64,000 nucleotides of DNA, from contig NZ_CP013747.1 in NCBI RefSeq assembly GCF_001484605.1, forward strand, positions 1,302,001 through 1,366,000, in the 5' to 3' direction. The notes beneath the pieces are model-generated. The model saw only the letters and a program-made list of their open reading frames with translations, had not been told where the DNA came from and searched no databases. A program made the position numbers and the translations under genes. Positions 34,150 to 41,970 of the stretch are shown here, one piece after another. The DNA comes from Pseudarthrobacter sulfonivorans. GTDB taxonomy: Bacteria > Actinomycetota > Actinomycetes > Actinomycetales > Micrococcaceae. How positions within the stretch are numbered: position 1 is the stretch's first letter; each line of letters begins with the position of its first letter.

Positions 34150-34725
34150 CTACCGGCTGGCGGCGGGGACCAGGACCCAGAGAACTTCCACGGCCTCGTC
34201 GGTGGGATTGACCCACGTATGCGGTTCGCGGCCCGGGAAGGTCACGGTGTCGCCGGTGCTGAGCTCGTATTCCTCGTTGGTCAGAATCAGCCGGATGCGC
34301 CCCTTGATCACATGGAGCACATCCACGTCGCAGTCCACGGCGTAGAGCTCAGCTTCGCCGCGGCCATGCGGCTCGATGACGGCCTGGATGATCTGGATGC
34401 GCCGTTCGGAACGGGCAGTCAGCAGCCTCTCCACGATGCCTTCGCCGCCCAGGGAGATCCGTGGGCCTTCGTCCCGCTTGGTCAGGTGGGTTTCCGGGGC
34501 CACAAACAGGTCGCCAATGGAGATGGACAGGACCTGGCACAGGGTCACCAGGGACGCCACCGACGGCGACGTAAGGTCACGTTCCACGCGGCTGAGGAAG
34601 CCCTTGGTCAGGCCGGTGGCGTCGGCAACCTGCTCGATGGTCAGCCGCTGCGACTGCCGGGCGGCACGGATTCGGGAACCGATGGCAACGGGAACGTTGC
34701 TCGGCTCAACTGGCAGTGCCTTCAT
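34150..34725 (-). CDS. XRE-family regulator with C-terminal cupin
   Basis: The 191-residue regulator has an XRE helix-turn-helix (IGSRIRAARQSQRLTIEQVADATGLTKGFLSRVERD) at about 15-70 and a cupin domain at about 100-190 (DVLHVIKGRIRLILTNEEYELSTGDTVTFPGREPHTW). Regulators of this type often control amino-acid, polyamine or guanidino catabolism genes beside them. The gene is divergent from the symporter and lies upstream of the ureohydrolase on the same strand. The candidate operators are at 34873-34898. Confidence 0.92.
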   Translation of the reverse strand: MKALPVEPSNVPVAIGSRIRAARQSQRLTIEQVADATGLTKGFLSRVERDLTSPSVASLVTLCQVLSISIGDLFVAPETHLTKRDEGPRISLGGEGIVERLLTARSERRIQIIQAVIEPHGRGEAELYAVDCDVDVLHVIKGRIRLILTNEEYELSTGDTVTFPGREPHTWVNPTDEAVEVLWVLVPAASR

Positions 34726-34872
34726 GTGCGGACCTTTCGTGGCCGGCGGTGCGGCCCCATCTCTGGAGCAATCCTATGGCCAGCCGGCCCGTGTGACGTG
34801 GCGGACGCCGCGGCGAACAACAGATAGTACGGCCGACCTTGACTGTTGCGTCGGTCACAGCATACGCTTCTT

Positions 34873-34898
34873 GGCAACAAGTGTTGCCTGTGAGGCAA
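34873..34898. promoter_or_regulatory. Overlapping inverted repeats, candidate operators
   Basis: GGCAACA-AG-TGTTGCC (34873-34888) overlaps TTGCCT-GTG-AGGCAA (34884-34898). Both are perfect inverted repeats. They lie in the 283-base region between the divergent XRE-cupin regulator and the symporter gene. They probably bind the XRE regulator. Confidence 0.6.
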
Positions 34899-35008
34899 TA
34901 TTTGAGGAACTCTTCCTCCCAATTCCACAAGAGCAGCGGAAAACCGGCTTCCCCAGCAGCGCCGCCGGGATACCAGCCAAGCTGCAGATCAGCTCCAAGG
35001 AGCCCCAA

Positions 35009-36550
35009 ATGGACGCTAACTTCGTCAACATCGCCATCGTGGTGGTGTACCTCATCGCCATGCTGGCCTTCGGCTGGTGGGGCAAGTCCCGCACCAAGAA
35101 CAACAGCGACTTCCTGGTGGCCGGCCGCCGCCTCGGCCCGCTGCTCTACACCGGCACTATGGCCGCCGTCGTCCTGGGCGGTGCCTCCACCGTCGGCGGC
35201 GTCGGCCTGGGCTACAAGTTCGGCATCTCCGGCATGTGGCTGGTGGTCGCCATCGGCGCGGGTGTGCTCCTCCTGAGCCTGCTCTTCGCCGGCACCATCC
35301 AGCGGCTGAAGATCTACACGGTCTCCCAGATGCTCAGCCTGCGCTACGGCCAGCGCGCCACCCAGACCTCCGGCATCGTGATGCTGGCCTACACCCTGAT
35401 GCTCTGCGCCACCTCCACCGGCGCCTACGCCACCATCTTTGTCGTCCTGTTCGACTGGGAGCGCTGGCTCGCCATCGCAGTCGGCGGCGCCATCGTCCTG
35501 GTCTACTCCACCATCGGCGGCATGTGGTCCATCACCCTGGCCGACCAGGTGCAGTTCATCATCAAAACCGTGGGCATCTTCGCCCTGATGCTGCCGTTCA
35601 CGCTCAACGCCGCCGGCGGCTTCGACGGCATCCGCAGCCGCGTTGACGCCAGCTTCTTCCAGCTTGATGGCATCGGGATGCAGACGATCATCACGTACTT
35701 CGTGGTCTACACCCTGGGCCTCCTGATCGGCCAGGACATCTGGCAGCGCGTCTTTACCGCCAAGACCCCCACCGTGGCCCGCTGGGGCGGCGCAACGGCC
35801 GGCGTCTACTGCATCCTGTACGGTGTCGCCGGTGCCCTGATCGGCCTGGCCGCCCGCGTGGCCCTGCCCGACATCGACGTCGCCAACCTCGGCAAGGACG
35901 TTGTCTACGCCGAGGTCGCCACCCAGATCCTGCCGATCGGCATCGGTGGCCTGGTCATGGCCGCCGCAGTCGCCGCCATGATGTCCACCGCCTCCGGCGC
36001 CCTCATCGCAGCCGCCACGGTGGCCCGCGCCGACGTGGTGCCGTTCGTGGCCAGCTGGTTCGGCAAGACGATCAACACCGACGACACCGAAAACCCCGAG
36101 CACGACGTCAAGGCCAACCGCTACTGGGTCCTGGGCCTGGGCATCGTGGCCGTGCTGATCTCCATGGCGGCACAGGACGTGGTTGTGGCACTGACCATCG
36201 CCTACGACATCCTGGTGGGCGGCCTGCTGGTGGCCATCCTCGGCGGCCTGGTCTGGAAGCGCGGCACCGGTATCGCAGCCGCCTGGTCCATGGCCGTTGG
36301 CTCGGTCCTGACCCTGGCACTGTTGATCATGTACGCCGTCGGAGTCATCCCCAGCGTTGACGGCGTCTACGCCAACGAACCTATCTACTGGGGCCTCGGC
36401 GCCTCGCTGGTTTCGTACATCGTGATCTCGCTGCTCACGCCTCCCACGGACCCCGAGGTCCGCGAGGCCTGGGAGAAGCGGGTCGCGGGAGCGGTCGCCG
36501 AAGAGCTGCCCATGGAGGCCCACCCGGTCGCCAGCCACCCGACCCGCTAA
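35009..36550 (+). CDS. Sodium:solute symporter family transporter
   Basis: The 513-residue protein is an SSS-family transporter with about 13 TM segments. It opens FVNIAIVVVYLIAMLAFGWWGKSRTKNNSDFLVAGRRLG, and carries GGASTVGGVGLGYKFG and SADTLLLAAATV-like residues (SGALIAAATVARADVV). It should import a small solute with Na+. The start ATG follows AAGGAG; a much longer upstream frame is not supported. The context suggests a guanidino compound, polyamine or related amine as substrate. It is divergent from the cupin regulator. Confidence 0.9.
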   Translation: MDANFVNIAIVVVYLIAMLAFGWWGKSRTKNNSDFLVAGRRLGPLLYTGTMAAVVLGGASTVGGVGLGYKFGISGMWLVVAIGAGVLLLSLLFAGTIQRLKIYTVSQMLSLRYGQRATQTSGIVMLAYTLMLCATSTGAYATIFVVLFDWERWLAIAVGGAIVLVYSTIGGMWSITLADQVQFIIKTVGIFALMLPFTLNAAGGFDGIRSRVDASFFQLDGIGMQTIITYFVVYTLGLLIGQDIWQRVFTAKTPTVARWGGATAGVYCILYGVAGALIGLAARVALPDIDVANLGKDVVYAEVATQILPIGIGGLVMAAAVAAMMSTASGALIAAATVARADVVPFVASWFGKTINTDDTENPEHDVKANRYWVLGLGIVAVLISMAAQDVVVALTIAYDILVGGLLVAILGGLVWKRGTGIAAAWSMAVGSVLTLALLIMYAVGVIPSVDGVYANEPIYWGLGASLVSYIVISLLTPPTDPEVREAWEKRVAGAVAEELPMEAHPVASHPTR

Positions 36551-36572
36551 TCTCGACAGGCTCGATCACCGG
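36551..36572. repeat. CTCGACAGGCTCGA element beyond symporter stop
   Basis: TCTCGACAGGCTCGATCACC begins one base after the symporter stop codon. It matches the element found, on the other strand, in the N-terminal coding region of the ABC exporter subunit near 26.9 kb. Confidence 0.6.
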
Positions 36573-36606
36573 CGGCCACTGAGCCCGCAGCTTCACTGAG
36601 TTAAGT

Positions 36607-36658
36607 ACGACGGCGGCACTCCCCTTCGCTTCCCCGCGAACCGGAGCGCCGCCGTCGT
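36607..36658. terminator. Hairpin terminator
   Basis: ACGACGGCGGC (36607-36617) pairs with its complement at 36648-36658, separating the symporter gene from the convergent small acidic-protein gene. The arm is the same as in the 13.2-kb terminator. Confidence 0.75.
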
Positions 36659-36663
36659 TCGTT

Positions 36664-36888
36664 CTATTCGGTTCCGCGGAACTCGTCCTCATCGAGTGGA
36701 ACCACGCGCTCCTCGGCGTCGACTGCCACCGGGGGCGTGGGTACCACCACCTTTTCGGCGTCCAGGAATTCGTCCTCGGCGTCCCAGTCGTCCACGCTGA
36801 TGGGGACGTCCCCGGCGTAGTCGTAAGCGGGATCCGATTCAACAGATTCCAGGTGCGGCATGTCCGGGTGCTGTCCGGTGGTGCTCAT
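36664..36888 (-). CDS. Small acidic protein of unknown function
   Basis: A 74-residue, strongly acidic protein with an excellent ribosome site (GGAGG, 8 bases before ATG). It has repeated ExxxD and DxxD stretches (ESVESDPAYDYAGDVPISV, DDWDAEDEFLDAEK) and ends EDEFRGTE. No cysteine and no TM segment is seen. It is probably disordered. Function unknown. Confidence 0.65.
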   Translation of the reverse strand: MSTTGQHPDMPHLESVESDPAYDYAGDVPISVDDWDAEDEFLDAEKVVVPTPPVAVDAEERVVPLDEDEFRGTE

Positions 36889-37085
36889 GATTCGACCTCC
36901 GTTTGTTCGCCTGACGTGCTCTGTCGATGGGCGCCGCCGGTGGGCACGGGCGGTCACCACTCCTTCATCACAGCACCGCCGTTGGGCCCGGTCAAGAGCC
37001 GGCGCAACCCGTCCCGGCACACGCGGCAGACCGCCGAATTTTGAGGGAAACCTAAACTCCGCAGTGAGGGCAGCCAGCCGAAAAT

Positions 37086-37101
37086 CCGCGGAATTCCGCG
37101 G
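37086..37101. promoter_or_regulatory. 16-bp palindrome upstream of rubrerythrin-VIT1 gene
   Basis: CCGCGGAATTCCGCGG is perfectly palindromic and lies 56 bases upstream of the GTG start of the iron/manganese-transporter-like gene. About 30 bases further upstream, GAGGGAAACCTAA resembles one half of a DtxR/IdeR iron box, but the full 19-mer matches poorly. Confidence 0.45.
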
Positions 37102-37156
37102 TAAGCTGGGCGGTGCAATGGGGCCGAACCATGCCCATCCAGCACAGGAGCCTTGC

Positions 37157-38296
37157 GTGTCTCAGCACCCCAATCCCAGCCAAGCCCGGCCGGCGGATTC
37201 CACCCCATCCTCGCCGCAGCCCACCCCGGCCGACATCCGCCGGTGGCGCCAGTACCTGGCGGACGAACGGGCAGAGGCCGCCGTCTACCGCGATCTCGCC
37301 CAAAACCGCGACGGCGAAGAACGTGCCATCCTGCTGGCCCTCGCCGAAGCCGAGGGGCGGCACGAGGCCCACTGGCTGCGGCTCCTCGGCGACCACGCCC
37401 AAAAGTCCCGGCCGGCGTCCCTTCGCAGCCAGTTCCTGGGCTTCCTGGCCCGCCACTTCGGCTCCGTTTTCGTCCTGGCCCTCGCCCAGCGCGCTGAAGG
37501 CCGCTCCCCCTACGCCTTGGATCCCAACGCCACGGATGCCATGGCAGCGGACGAACAGATCCATGAGGAAGTGGTCCGAGGCCTGGCAACCCGTGGCCGC
37601 AACCGGCTCGCCGGGACGTTCCGTGCCGCCGTTTTTGGCGCCAATGATGGCCTGGTCAGCAACCTCTCACTCGTTGTGGGCATGGCCGCTTCCGGAGTGG
37701 CGAGCGGGGTGGTGCTGCTCAGCGGTGTGGCAGGGCTCCTCGCCGGCGCCATGTCCATGGCCGCGGGCGAGTTTGTCTCCGTGCGGTCCCAGCGCGAGCT
37801 CCTGGCAGCCACGCGTCCCACCCAGATCACCCTCGCGGCCGCCCCGAAACTGGACATCGAACACAACGAACTGATGCTCGTTTACCTGGCGCGCGGGATG
37901 TCCCACGAAGCGGCCGAACACCGTGTGGCCGAACGCATGGGGCTGCTGAGCTGCGACTGCGATCCCAGCCTGTCGCTCCAGCCCGAGCTGCCGGAGGCGG
38001 AGGACCAGCACGAGGCTGTGGGCACCGCGTGGGGGGCGGCGCTGTCCAGCTTCTGCTTTTTCGCGTCCGGCGCCGTGGTCCCCATCCTGCCGTTCCTGTT
38101 CGGCCTGACCGGGGTGACCGCACTGGTGGTGGCAGCAGTGCTGGTGGGGCTGGCGCTGCTGGCCACCGGCGGAATCGTGGGCCTGCTGTCCGGAACGTCG
38201 CCGCTGACGCGCGGGCTGCGCCAGCTGGGCATCGGCCTGGGCGCCGCCGCCGTGACCTACGTACTGGGGCTGGCCTTCGGCACCGTGGTGGGTTAA
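37157..38296 (+). CDS. Rubrerythrin-like/VIT1 (CCC1) fusion membrane transporter
   Basis: The 379-residue protein joins a ferritin-like helical domain (about 25-155, WRQYLADERAEAAVYRDLAQNRDGEERAILLALAEAEGRHEAHW, with Glu and His spaced as in rubrerythrin) to a VIT1/CCC1 transporter domain (about 160-379). The transporter part has FGANDGLVSNLSLVVGMA, GAMSMAAGEFVSVRSQ and four or five TM segments. Relatives such as MbfA export iron or manganese. GTG is chosen since CAGGAG lies upstream. The likely role is relief of iron or manganese overload. Confidence 0.85.
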   Translation: MSQHPNPSQARPADSTPSSPQPTPADIRRWRQYLADERAEAAVYRDLAQNRDGEERAILLALAEAEGRHEAHWLRLLGDHAQKSRPASLRSQFLGFLARHFGSVFVLALAQRAEGRSPYALDPNATDAMAADEQIHEEVVRGLATRGRNRLAGTFRAAVFGANDGLVSNLSLVVGMAASGVASGVVLLSGVAGLLAGAMSMAAGEFVSVRSQRELLAATRPTQITLAAAPKLDIEHNELMLVYLARGMSHEAAEHRVAERMGLLSCDCDPSLSLQPELPEAEDQHEAVGTAWGAALSSFCFFASGAVVPILPFLFGLTGVTALVVAAVLVGLALLATGGIVGLLSGTSPLTRGLRQLGIGLGAAAVTYVLGLAFGTVVG

Positions 38297-38335
38297 CCGC
38301 CGAGCACGGGCGACGGGCCGCCGGCTTGGAAAGTG

Positions 38336-39469
38336 CTAGCCGCCCAGCACCGCGAGCGCCTGGTCCACACTGTCCACCAGGAAGATCCGGTCCTCCATGG
38401 CCCGTCCGGCAGCGAGTCGCTGGAGCATGGGCCACGCGGGATACTCGTGCTCCCAGTGCTGCCGTCCCACCAGCACCATCGGCGTCACGGCTTCGCGGGC
38501 GCTGTAGTAGTTCTCGCACGCGTCCTGGAAAATTTCCTGCACGGTACCGGCCGCTCCCGGCAGGAAGATGATGCCGCCGTCGCACAGTTCCAGCAGGATC
38601 GCCTCCCGGATGGCGTTGGCGAAGTACTTGGCGATGTGCGTGGCAAAGTAGTTCGGCGGCTCATGCCCGTAGAACCAGGTGGGGATCCCTAGGGACGGCG
38701 TTCCGCCCGGATGGCGCTCGACGACGGCGGCCGCCTCGCGTGCCCACGCGGACACCGAGGGGCGGAAGCCAGGGACGGCTCCAAGGCCGGCGAGCGCCGC
38801 CGTGAACTCGGCGTGCGGAACTTGGCTCAGATACGCGCCGAGGTTTGCCGCTTCCATGGCACCCGGGCCGCCGCCGGTTGCCACGATCCGCCCGCTCTGC
38901 GCCAGGAGCCTGCCCAGCTCGGCTGCCTGAGCGAAGTCCGGGGTGCCGCGCAGGGCCGCATGCCCGCCCATCACGCCCACGGTGGTGCGGCCGGCGTAGG
39001 GGTCCGAGTGAGTAAACTCGTCCAGGGCGTCGCCGATGGCGTGGTCATGCAGCGCCGAGGCCAGGGTGGCGTCCAGCCGGTTGCGTTGCCCCGGGCGGAT
39101 GCTCCACTGGTACACCAGGGCGTCAGGCAGCTCCTCATAGGGTGAGTTTTCCAGGCCGGCGTACAGTTCCTGCGGTGTATAGAGCCGGGCCCGGTAGGGA
39201 TCGAACGGCACACCCTGCAGCCTGGGGAAGATCAGTGCGCCGCGGCGGCGAAGCCCGTCTTCAACGCCCTGGTCGAAAGTGCAGCCCAGGAAAATGGCAC
39301 CCTCCACGTCCAGCGCCTCAAGCGCTGCCTTGCGGCCGCGCAGGTCCAGGGACTGGGCGTGCCAGCCGTGCATGGCCACCGCGCCGGCGGCGACCAGCCG
39401 GTCGAAGGCGTCCAGGCTCTCAACCTCAAGGGTCCGCGGGCTGGGGACCAGACCGCCGGAGGGGTTCAT
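38336..39469 (-). CDS. LOG-family-like Rossmann nucleotide-binding protein
   Basis: The 377-residue protein contains the LOG/lysine-decarboxylase-like signature VATGGGPGAMEAANLGAY and, later, the LPGAAGTVQEIFQDACENYY motif that replaces PGGxGTxxE. In standard LOG proteins these motifs bind AMP-ribose of cytokinin nucleotides. The protein is nearly twice the LOG length, with about 165 extra N-terminal residues that hold another Rossmann-like half (GAIFLGCTFDQGVEDGLRRRG). The substrate is unknown. It ends near the VIT1 gene, convergent with 39 bases between them. Confidence 0.78.
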   Translation of the reverse strand: MNPSGGLVPSPRTLEVESLDAFDRLVAAGAVAMHGWHAQSLDLRGRKAALEALDVEGAIFLGCTFDQGVEDGLRRRGALIFPRLQGVPFDPYRARLYTPQELYAGLENSPYEELPDALVYQWSIRPGQRNRLDATLASALHDHAIGDALDEFTHSDPYAGRTTVGVMGGHAALRGTPDFAQAAELGRLLAQSGRIVATGGGPGAMEAANLGAYLSQVPHAEFTAALAGLGAVPGFRPSVSAWAREAAAVVERHPGGTPSLGIPTWFYGHEPPNYFATHIAKYFANAIREAILLELCDGGIIFLPGAAGTVQEIFQDACENYYSAREAVTPMVLVGRQHWEHEYPAWPMLQRLAAGRAMEDRIFLVDSVDQALAVLGG

Positions 39470-39505
39470 AGTGCCAGCCTAGACTTCGGCCGAGGCTCCG
39501 ACACG

Positions 39506-39525
39506 GCACTGCACTGCACTGCACT
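39506..39525. repeat. GCACT microsatellite
   Basis: Four tandem copies of GCACT lie in the 116-base gap between the LOG-family gene start and the SDR gene end. Confidence 0.8.
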
Positions 39526-39532
39526 GGCACGA

Positions 39533-39565
39533 GGGCACCCCCGCCGGAATTCCGGAGGGGTGCCC
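39533..39565. terminator. Hairpin terminator after the SDR gene
   Basis: GGGCACCCC (39533-39541) pairs with GGGGTGCCC (39557-39565), with an inner CCGGAATTCCGG. It lies 20 bases beyond the SDR stop on the minus strand. Confidence 0.75.
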
Positions 39566-39585
39566 ATGCCTGGTCCGGTTCCCGG

Positions 39586-40359
39586 TCAGGAAACCTGGAG
39601 GCCGCCGTTGATGTCGTAGGTGGCGGCGGTGATGTAGCCCGAGTCCTGGCCCAGCAAGAAGGCGATCAAGGCTGCCACTTCCTCGCGGGTGCCCACGCGG
39701 CCCATCATGATGCCCTCGGACAGCTGCGCTTTGCGCTCATCGGTGAGGGTTCCACCCATGATGTCGGTGTCGATCGGGCCGGGGGCAATCGCATTGACCG
39801 TGATGCCGAACTCGCCGACTTCCCGGGCCAGGGCGCGGGTAAACCCGAGGATTCCGGCTTTGGTAGCGCTGTAGGCAACCTTCGAGAACGTTCCGCCGCC
39901 TCGCTGGGCGGAGATGGACGAGATGCTCACGATCCGCCCGAGCTTGCGCTCGATCATGCCCTTGAGGACCCGCTGGGAAACGATGAACGTACCGCGCATG
40001 TTGATGGCGAAGACGTTGTCCCACTCCGCCACGGTGGTTTCCATGAACGTCGTCGGGGAGCTGATCCCGGCGAGGTTGGCGAGCGCAACAATCGGGGGAA
40101 GAGCGTCTTCGATCTCGGTGATGGCCCGGTCAACGGACGCCTCGTCGGACACGTCGGCTCCAACGCCAATGGCCTTGACCGCACGGTTGGAGCCGATCTC
40201 CGCGGCAGCGGCCTTGGCGTCCTCCGCATTGATGTCGAGGATGGCGATTGACCATCCCTCGCTGGCCATCCGGTCAGCGGCGGCGCGGCCGATGCCGCGG
40301 GCCGACGCGGCGCCGGTCAGGACAACTGTGCGTTCGGAGGGGAAGTTGCTGGTAGTCAT
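39586..40359 (-). CDS. SDR-family oxidoreductase (FabG-like)
   Basis: The 257-residue classical SDR has the cofactor motif TGAASARGIGRAAADRM, the NLAGISSP-type strand, catalytic Ser/Tyr/Lys in SISSISAQRGGG...YSATKAG, and PGPIDTDI. It follows an anion-symporter gene on the same strand by 26 bases. It probably oxidises a sugar acid or hydroxy acid brought in by that transporter. The annotation as 3-oxoacyl-ACP reductase would be a default and is less likely here. Confidence 0.87.
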   Translation of the reverse strand: MTTSNFPSERTVVLTGAASARGIGRAAADRMASEGWSIAILDINAEDAKAAAAEIGSNRAVKAIGVGADVSDEASVDRAITEIEDALPPIVALANLAGISSPTTFMETTVAEWDNVFAINMRGTFIVSQRVLKGMIERKLGRIVSISSISAQRGGGTFSKVAYSATKAGILGFTRALAREVGEFGITVNAIAPGPIDTDIMGGTLTDERKAQLSEGIMMGRVGTREEVAALIAFLLGQDSGYITAATYDINGGLQVS

Positions 40360-40385
40360 GAGGTTTTCCTTCAGTTATTTCGAGA

Positions 40386-41771
40386 TCAGGAGATTTTGGC
40401 GGGGTGCGTGGAATCAGGGGTCACAGCGGCAGTCGCGGCAACTGAAGGGTCCAGCGCGGCATCGCCTTCGGGGCGCTTGCGTGCGTAAAGGTAGGTGGCG
40501 ACCGCCGTGACGCAGAGGCAGAAGGACAGGAACAGCAGGCCGCTTTGGTTGTTGCCCGTGGAGTCGTTCAGGAGTCCGACGGCGTACGGGGCAACGAAGC
40601 CGCCCAGGTTACCCAGTGAGTTGATCAGGGCGAGGCCGGAAGCGGCGGCTGCCCCGGTGAGCGCCGCGGACGGCATGGACAGGAACGGCGCGATGGCGCC
40701 GTAGATACCCATGGCCGCGGCGGTCAGGGCAATGAGGGCCAGTACGGGGTTGACCGGGAGCAGGTAGCCTGCAGCCAGGAGGCCCATGCCGGCAAGGACC
40801 ATGCTGACCGCACTGTGCCAGGCCCGCTTTCCGGTCTTGTCCGCACGCTTGCTCCAGAAGAACACAAAGACTGCGGCCACGGAGTAGGGAATGAGGACGA
40901 TGAACCCGACCTGGGCGGTGGAGAACTTGCCCAAGGCGGCGACGATGGTGGGCATCCAGAGACCCAGTCCGTAGATGCCGCAGACCAGGCCGAAGTACAG
41001 GGCCGAGTAGGTCAGGGTCCGCTTGTCCTTGAGGCCGGACAGGAAGTTGTGGCTGCCGGAACTGGACTTGACGGCCAACTCTTTGTCCATGGTGGTGGCA
41101 AGCCATTCGCGCTCGTCCGGGTTGAGCCACTTGGCATCCCGCGGGCGGTCGGTCATGAGGATGGGGGTGAGTAAGCCCAGGATGATGGCCGGGATACCTT
41201 CGATGATGTACAGCCACTGCCATCCATGAAGACCCATGATGCCGTCCATCTGGAGCAGCAGTCCGGAGACCGGGGCGCCCAGGGCGTTGGAGATGGGCTG
41301 GGCGAGGATGAAGATGCCCAGTACCGTGACGCGTTGAGCGGCAGGGAACCACAGCGTCAGGTAGAAAAGGATGGCCGGGAAGAATCCAGCCTCTGCCGCC
41401 CCCAGCAGGAACCGGATGATGTAGTAGGTCGTTTCACCGTTCACCAAGCACATGGCCGTGGCGAAGATGCCCCACGTAATAAGGATCCGGGCCAGCCACT
41501 TGCGTGCGCCGAACCGGTACATACCTGCGTTGCTGGGCACCTCGAGGAGCGCGTAGCCGAGGAAGAAGATGCCGGCGCCGAGCCCGTAAGCTGCGGCATT
41601 CAGGCCGATGTCCTCGCTCATGGTGAGCTTGGCGAAGCCCACGTTGTTGCGGTCAAGGTAGGCAACGAAATAGAGCAGGACGATCAGTGGCATAACGCGG
41701 CGGCGGACCTTGCGGAGCGTACGCTCGCCGAGCTCGCCGAGCCCTGCGGATTTTAAGGAGAGTGAAGTCAT
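40386..41771 (-). CDS. MFS transporter of the anion:cation symporter (ACS) type
   Basis: The 461-residue protein is a 12-TM MFS transporter of the ACS/phthalate permease group: RVMPLIVLLYFVAYLDRNNVGFAKLTM and FLLGAAEAGFFPAILFYLTLWFPAAQR. It is typical for uptake of organic acids such as sugar acids, phthalate or tartrate. The ATG follows GAAGGTCGAAG. The gene precedes the SDR and lies downstream of a GntR regulator. A symmetrical operator is upstream at 41880-41898. Confidence 0.9.
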   Translation of the reverse strand: MTSLSLKSAGLGELGERTLRKVRRRVMPLIVLLYFVAYLDRNNVGFAKLTMSEDIGLNAAAYGLGAGIFFLGYALLEVPSNAGMYRFGARKWLARILITWGIFATAMCLVNGETTYYIIRFLLGAAEAGFFPAILFYLTLWFPAAQRVTVLGIFILAQPISNALGAPVSGLLLQMDGIMGLHGWQWLYIIEGIPAIILGLLTPILMTDRPRDAKWLNPDEREWLATTMDKELAVKSSSGSHNFLSGLKDKRTLTYSALYFGLVCGIYGLGLWMPTIVAALGKFSTAQVGFIVLIPYSVAAVFVFFWSKRADKTGKRAWHSAVSMVLAGMGLLAAGYLLPVNPVLALIALTAAAMGIYGAIAPFLSMPSAALTGAAAASGLALINSLGNLGGFVAPYAVGLLNDSTGNNQSGLLFLSFCLCVTAVATYLYARKRPEGDAALDPSVAATAAVTPDSTHPAKIS

Positions 41772-41879
41772 CTTCGACCTTCTGTCTAACGGAGTCCGGC
41801 ACCGGCGGTGGTGGCGGGAATCTGTGCGGATATCTTGGAGGGCCCTGTCCAATGGGGACGGGATCCGATGCGATTTCAG

Positions 41880-41898
41880 TCAGATGTCAGACATCTGA
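41880..41898. promoter_or_regulatory. Candidate FCD-type GntR operator
   Basis: TCAGATGT-CAG-ACATCTGA is a perfect 8+8 inverted repeat 109 bases upstream of the transporter start and 72 bases downstream of the GntR gene stop. The GATGTC half-site shape is common for FadR/FCD-type regulators. It probably controls the transporter-SDR pair. Confidence 0.6.
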
Positions 41899-41970
41899 TC
41901 GACCAACTGAGAAAAAGCTTAGGTTAGTGATGCGGATTACGTCAAGACCTGTTTGGTGCGGGCTGCGACG

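Noticed and set aside
34376..35008. Extending the symporter 211 residues upstream in an open frame
   Set aside because: The upstream part is antisense to the regulator gene and lacks a family match. ATG at 35009 has AAGGAG directly upstream.
35020..36538. A long minus-strand frame opposite the symporter
   Set aside because: The translation is low-complexity Gly/Asp/His-rich and mirrors codon bias of the true gene.
36930..37085. A full DtxR/IdeR iron box before the VIT1-type gene
   Set aside because: Only one half (AAACCTAA) matches well; overall match is about 11 of 19 positions, so it is not listed as a feature.
39586..40359. FabG (3-oxoacyl-ACP reductase) for the SDR gene
   Set aside because: The gene is in an operon with an organic-anion transporter, with no fatty-acid genes nearby. 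A catabolic SDR is more likely.
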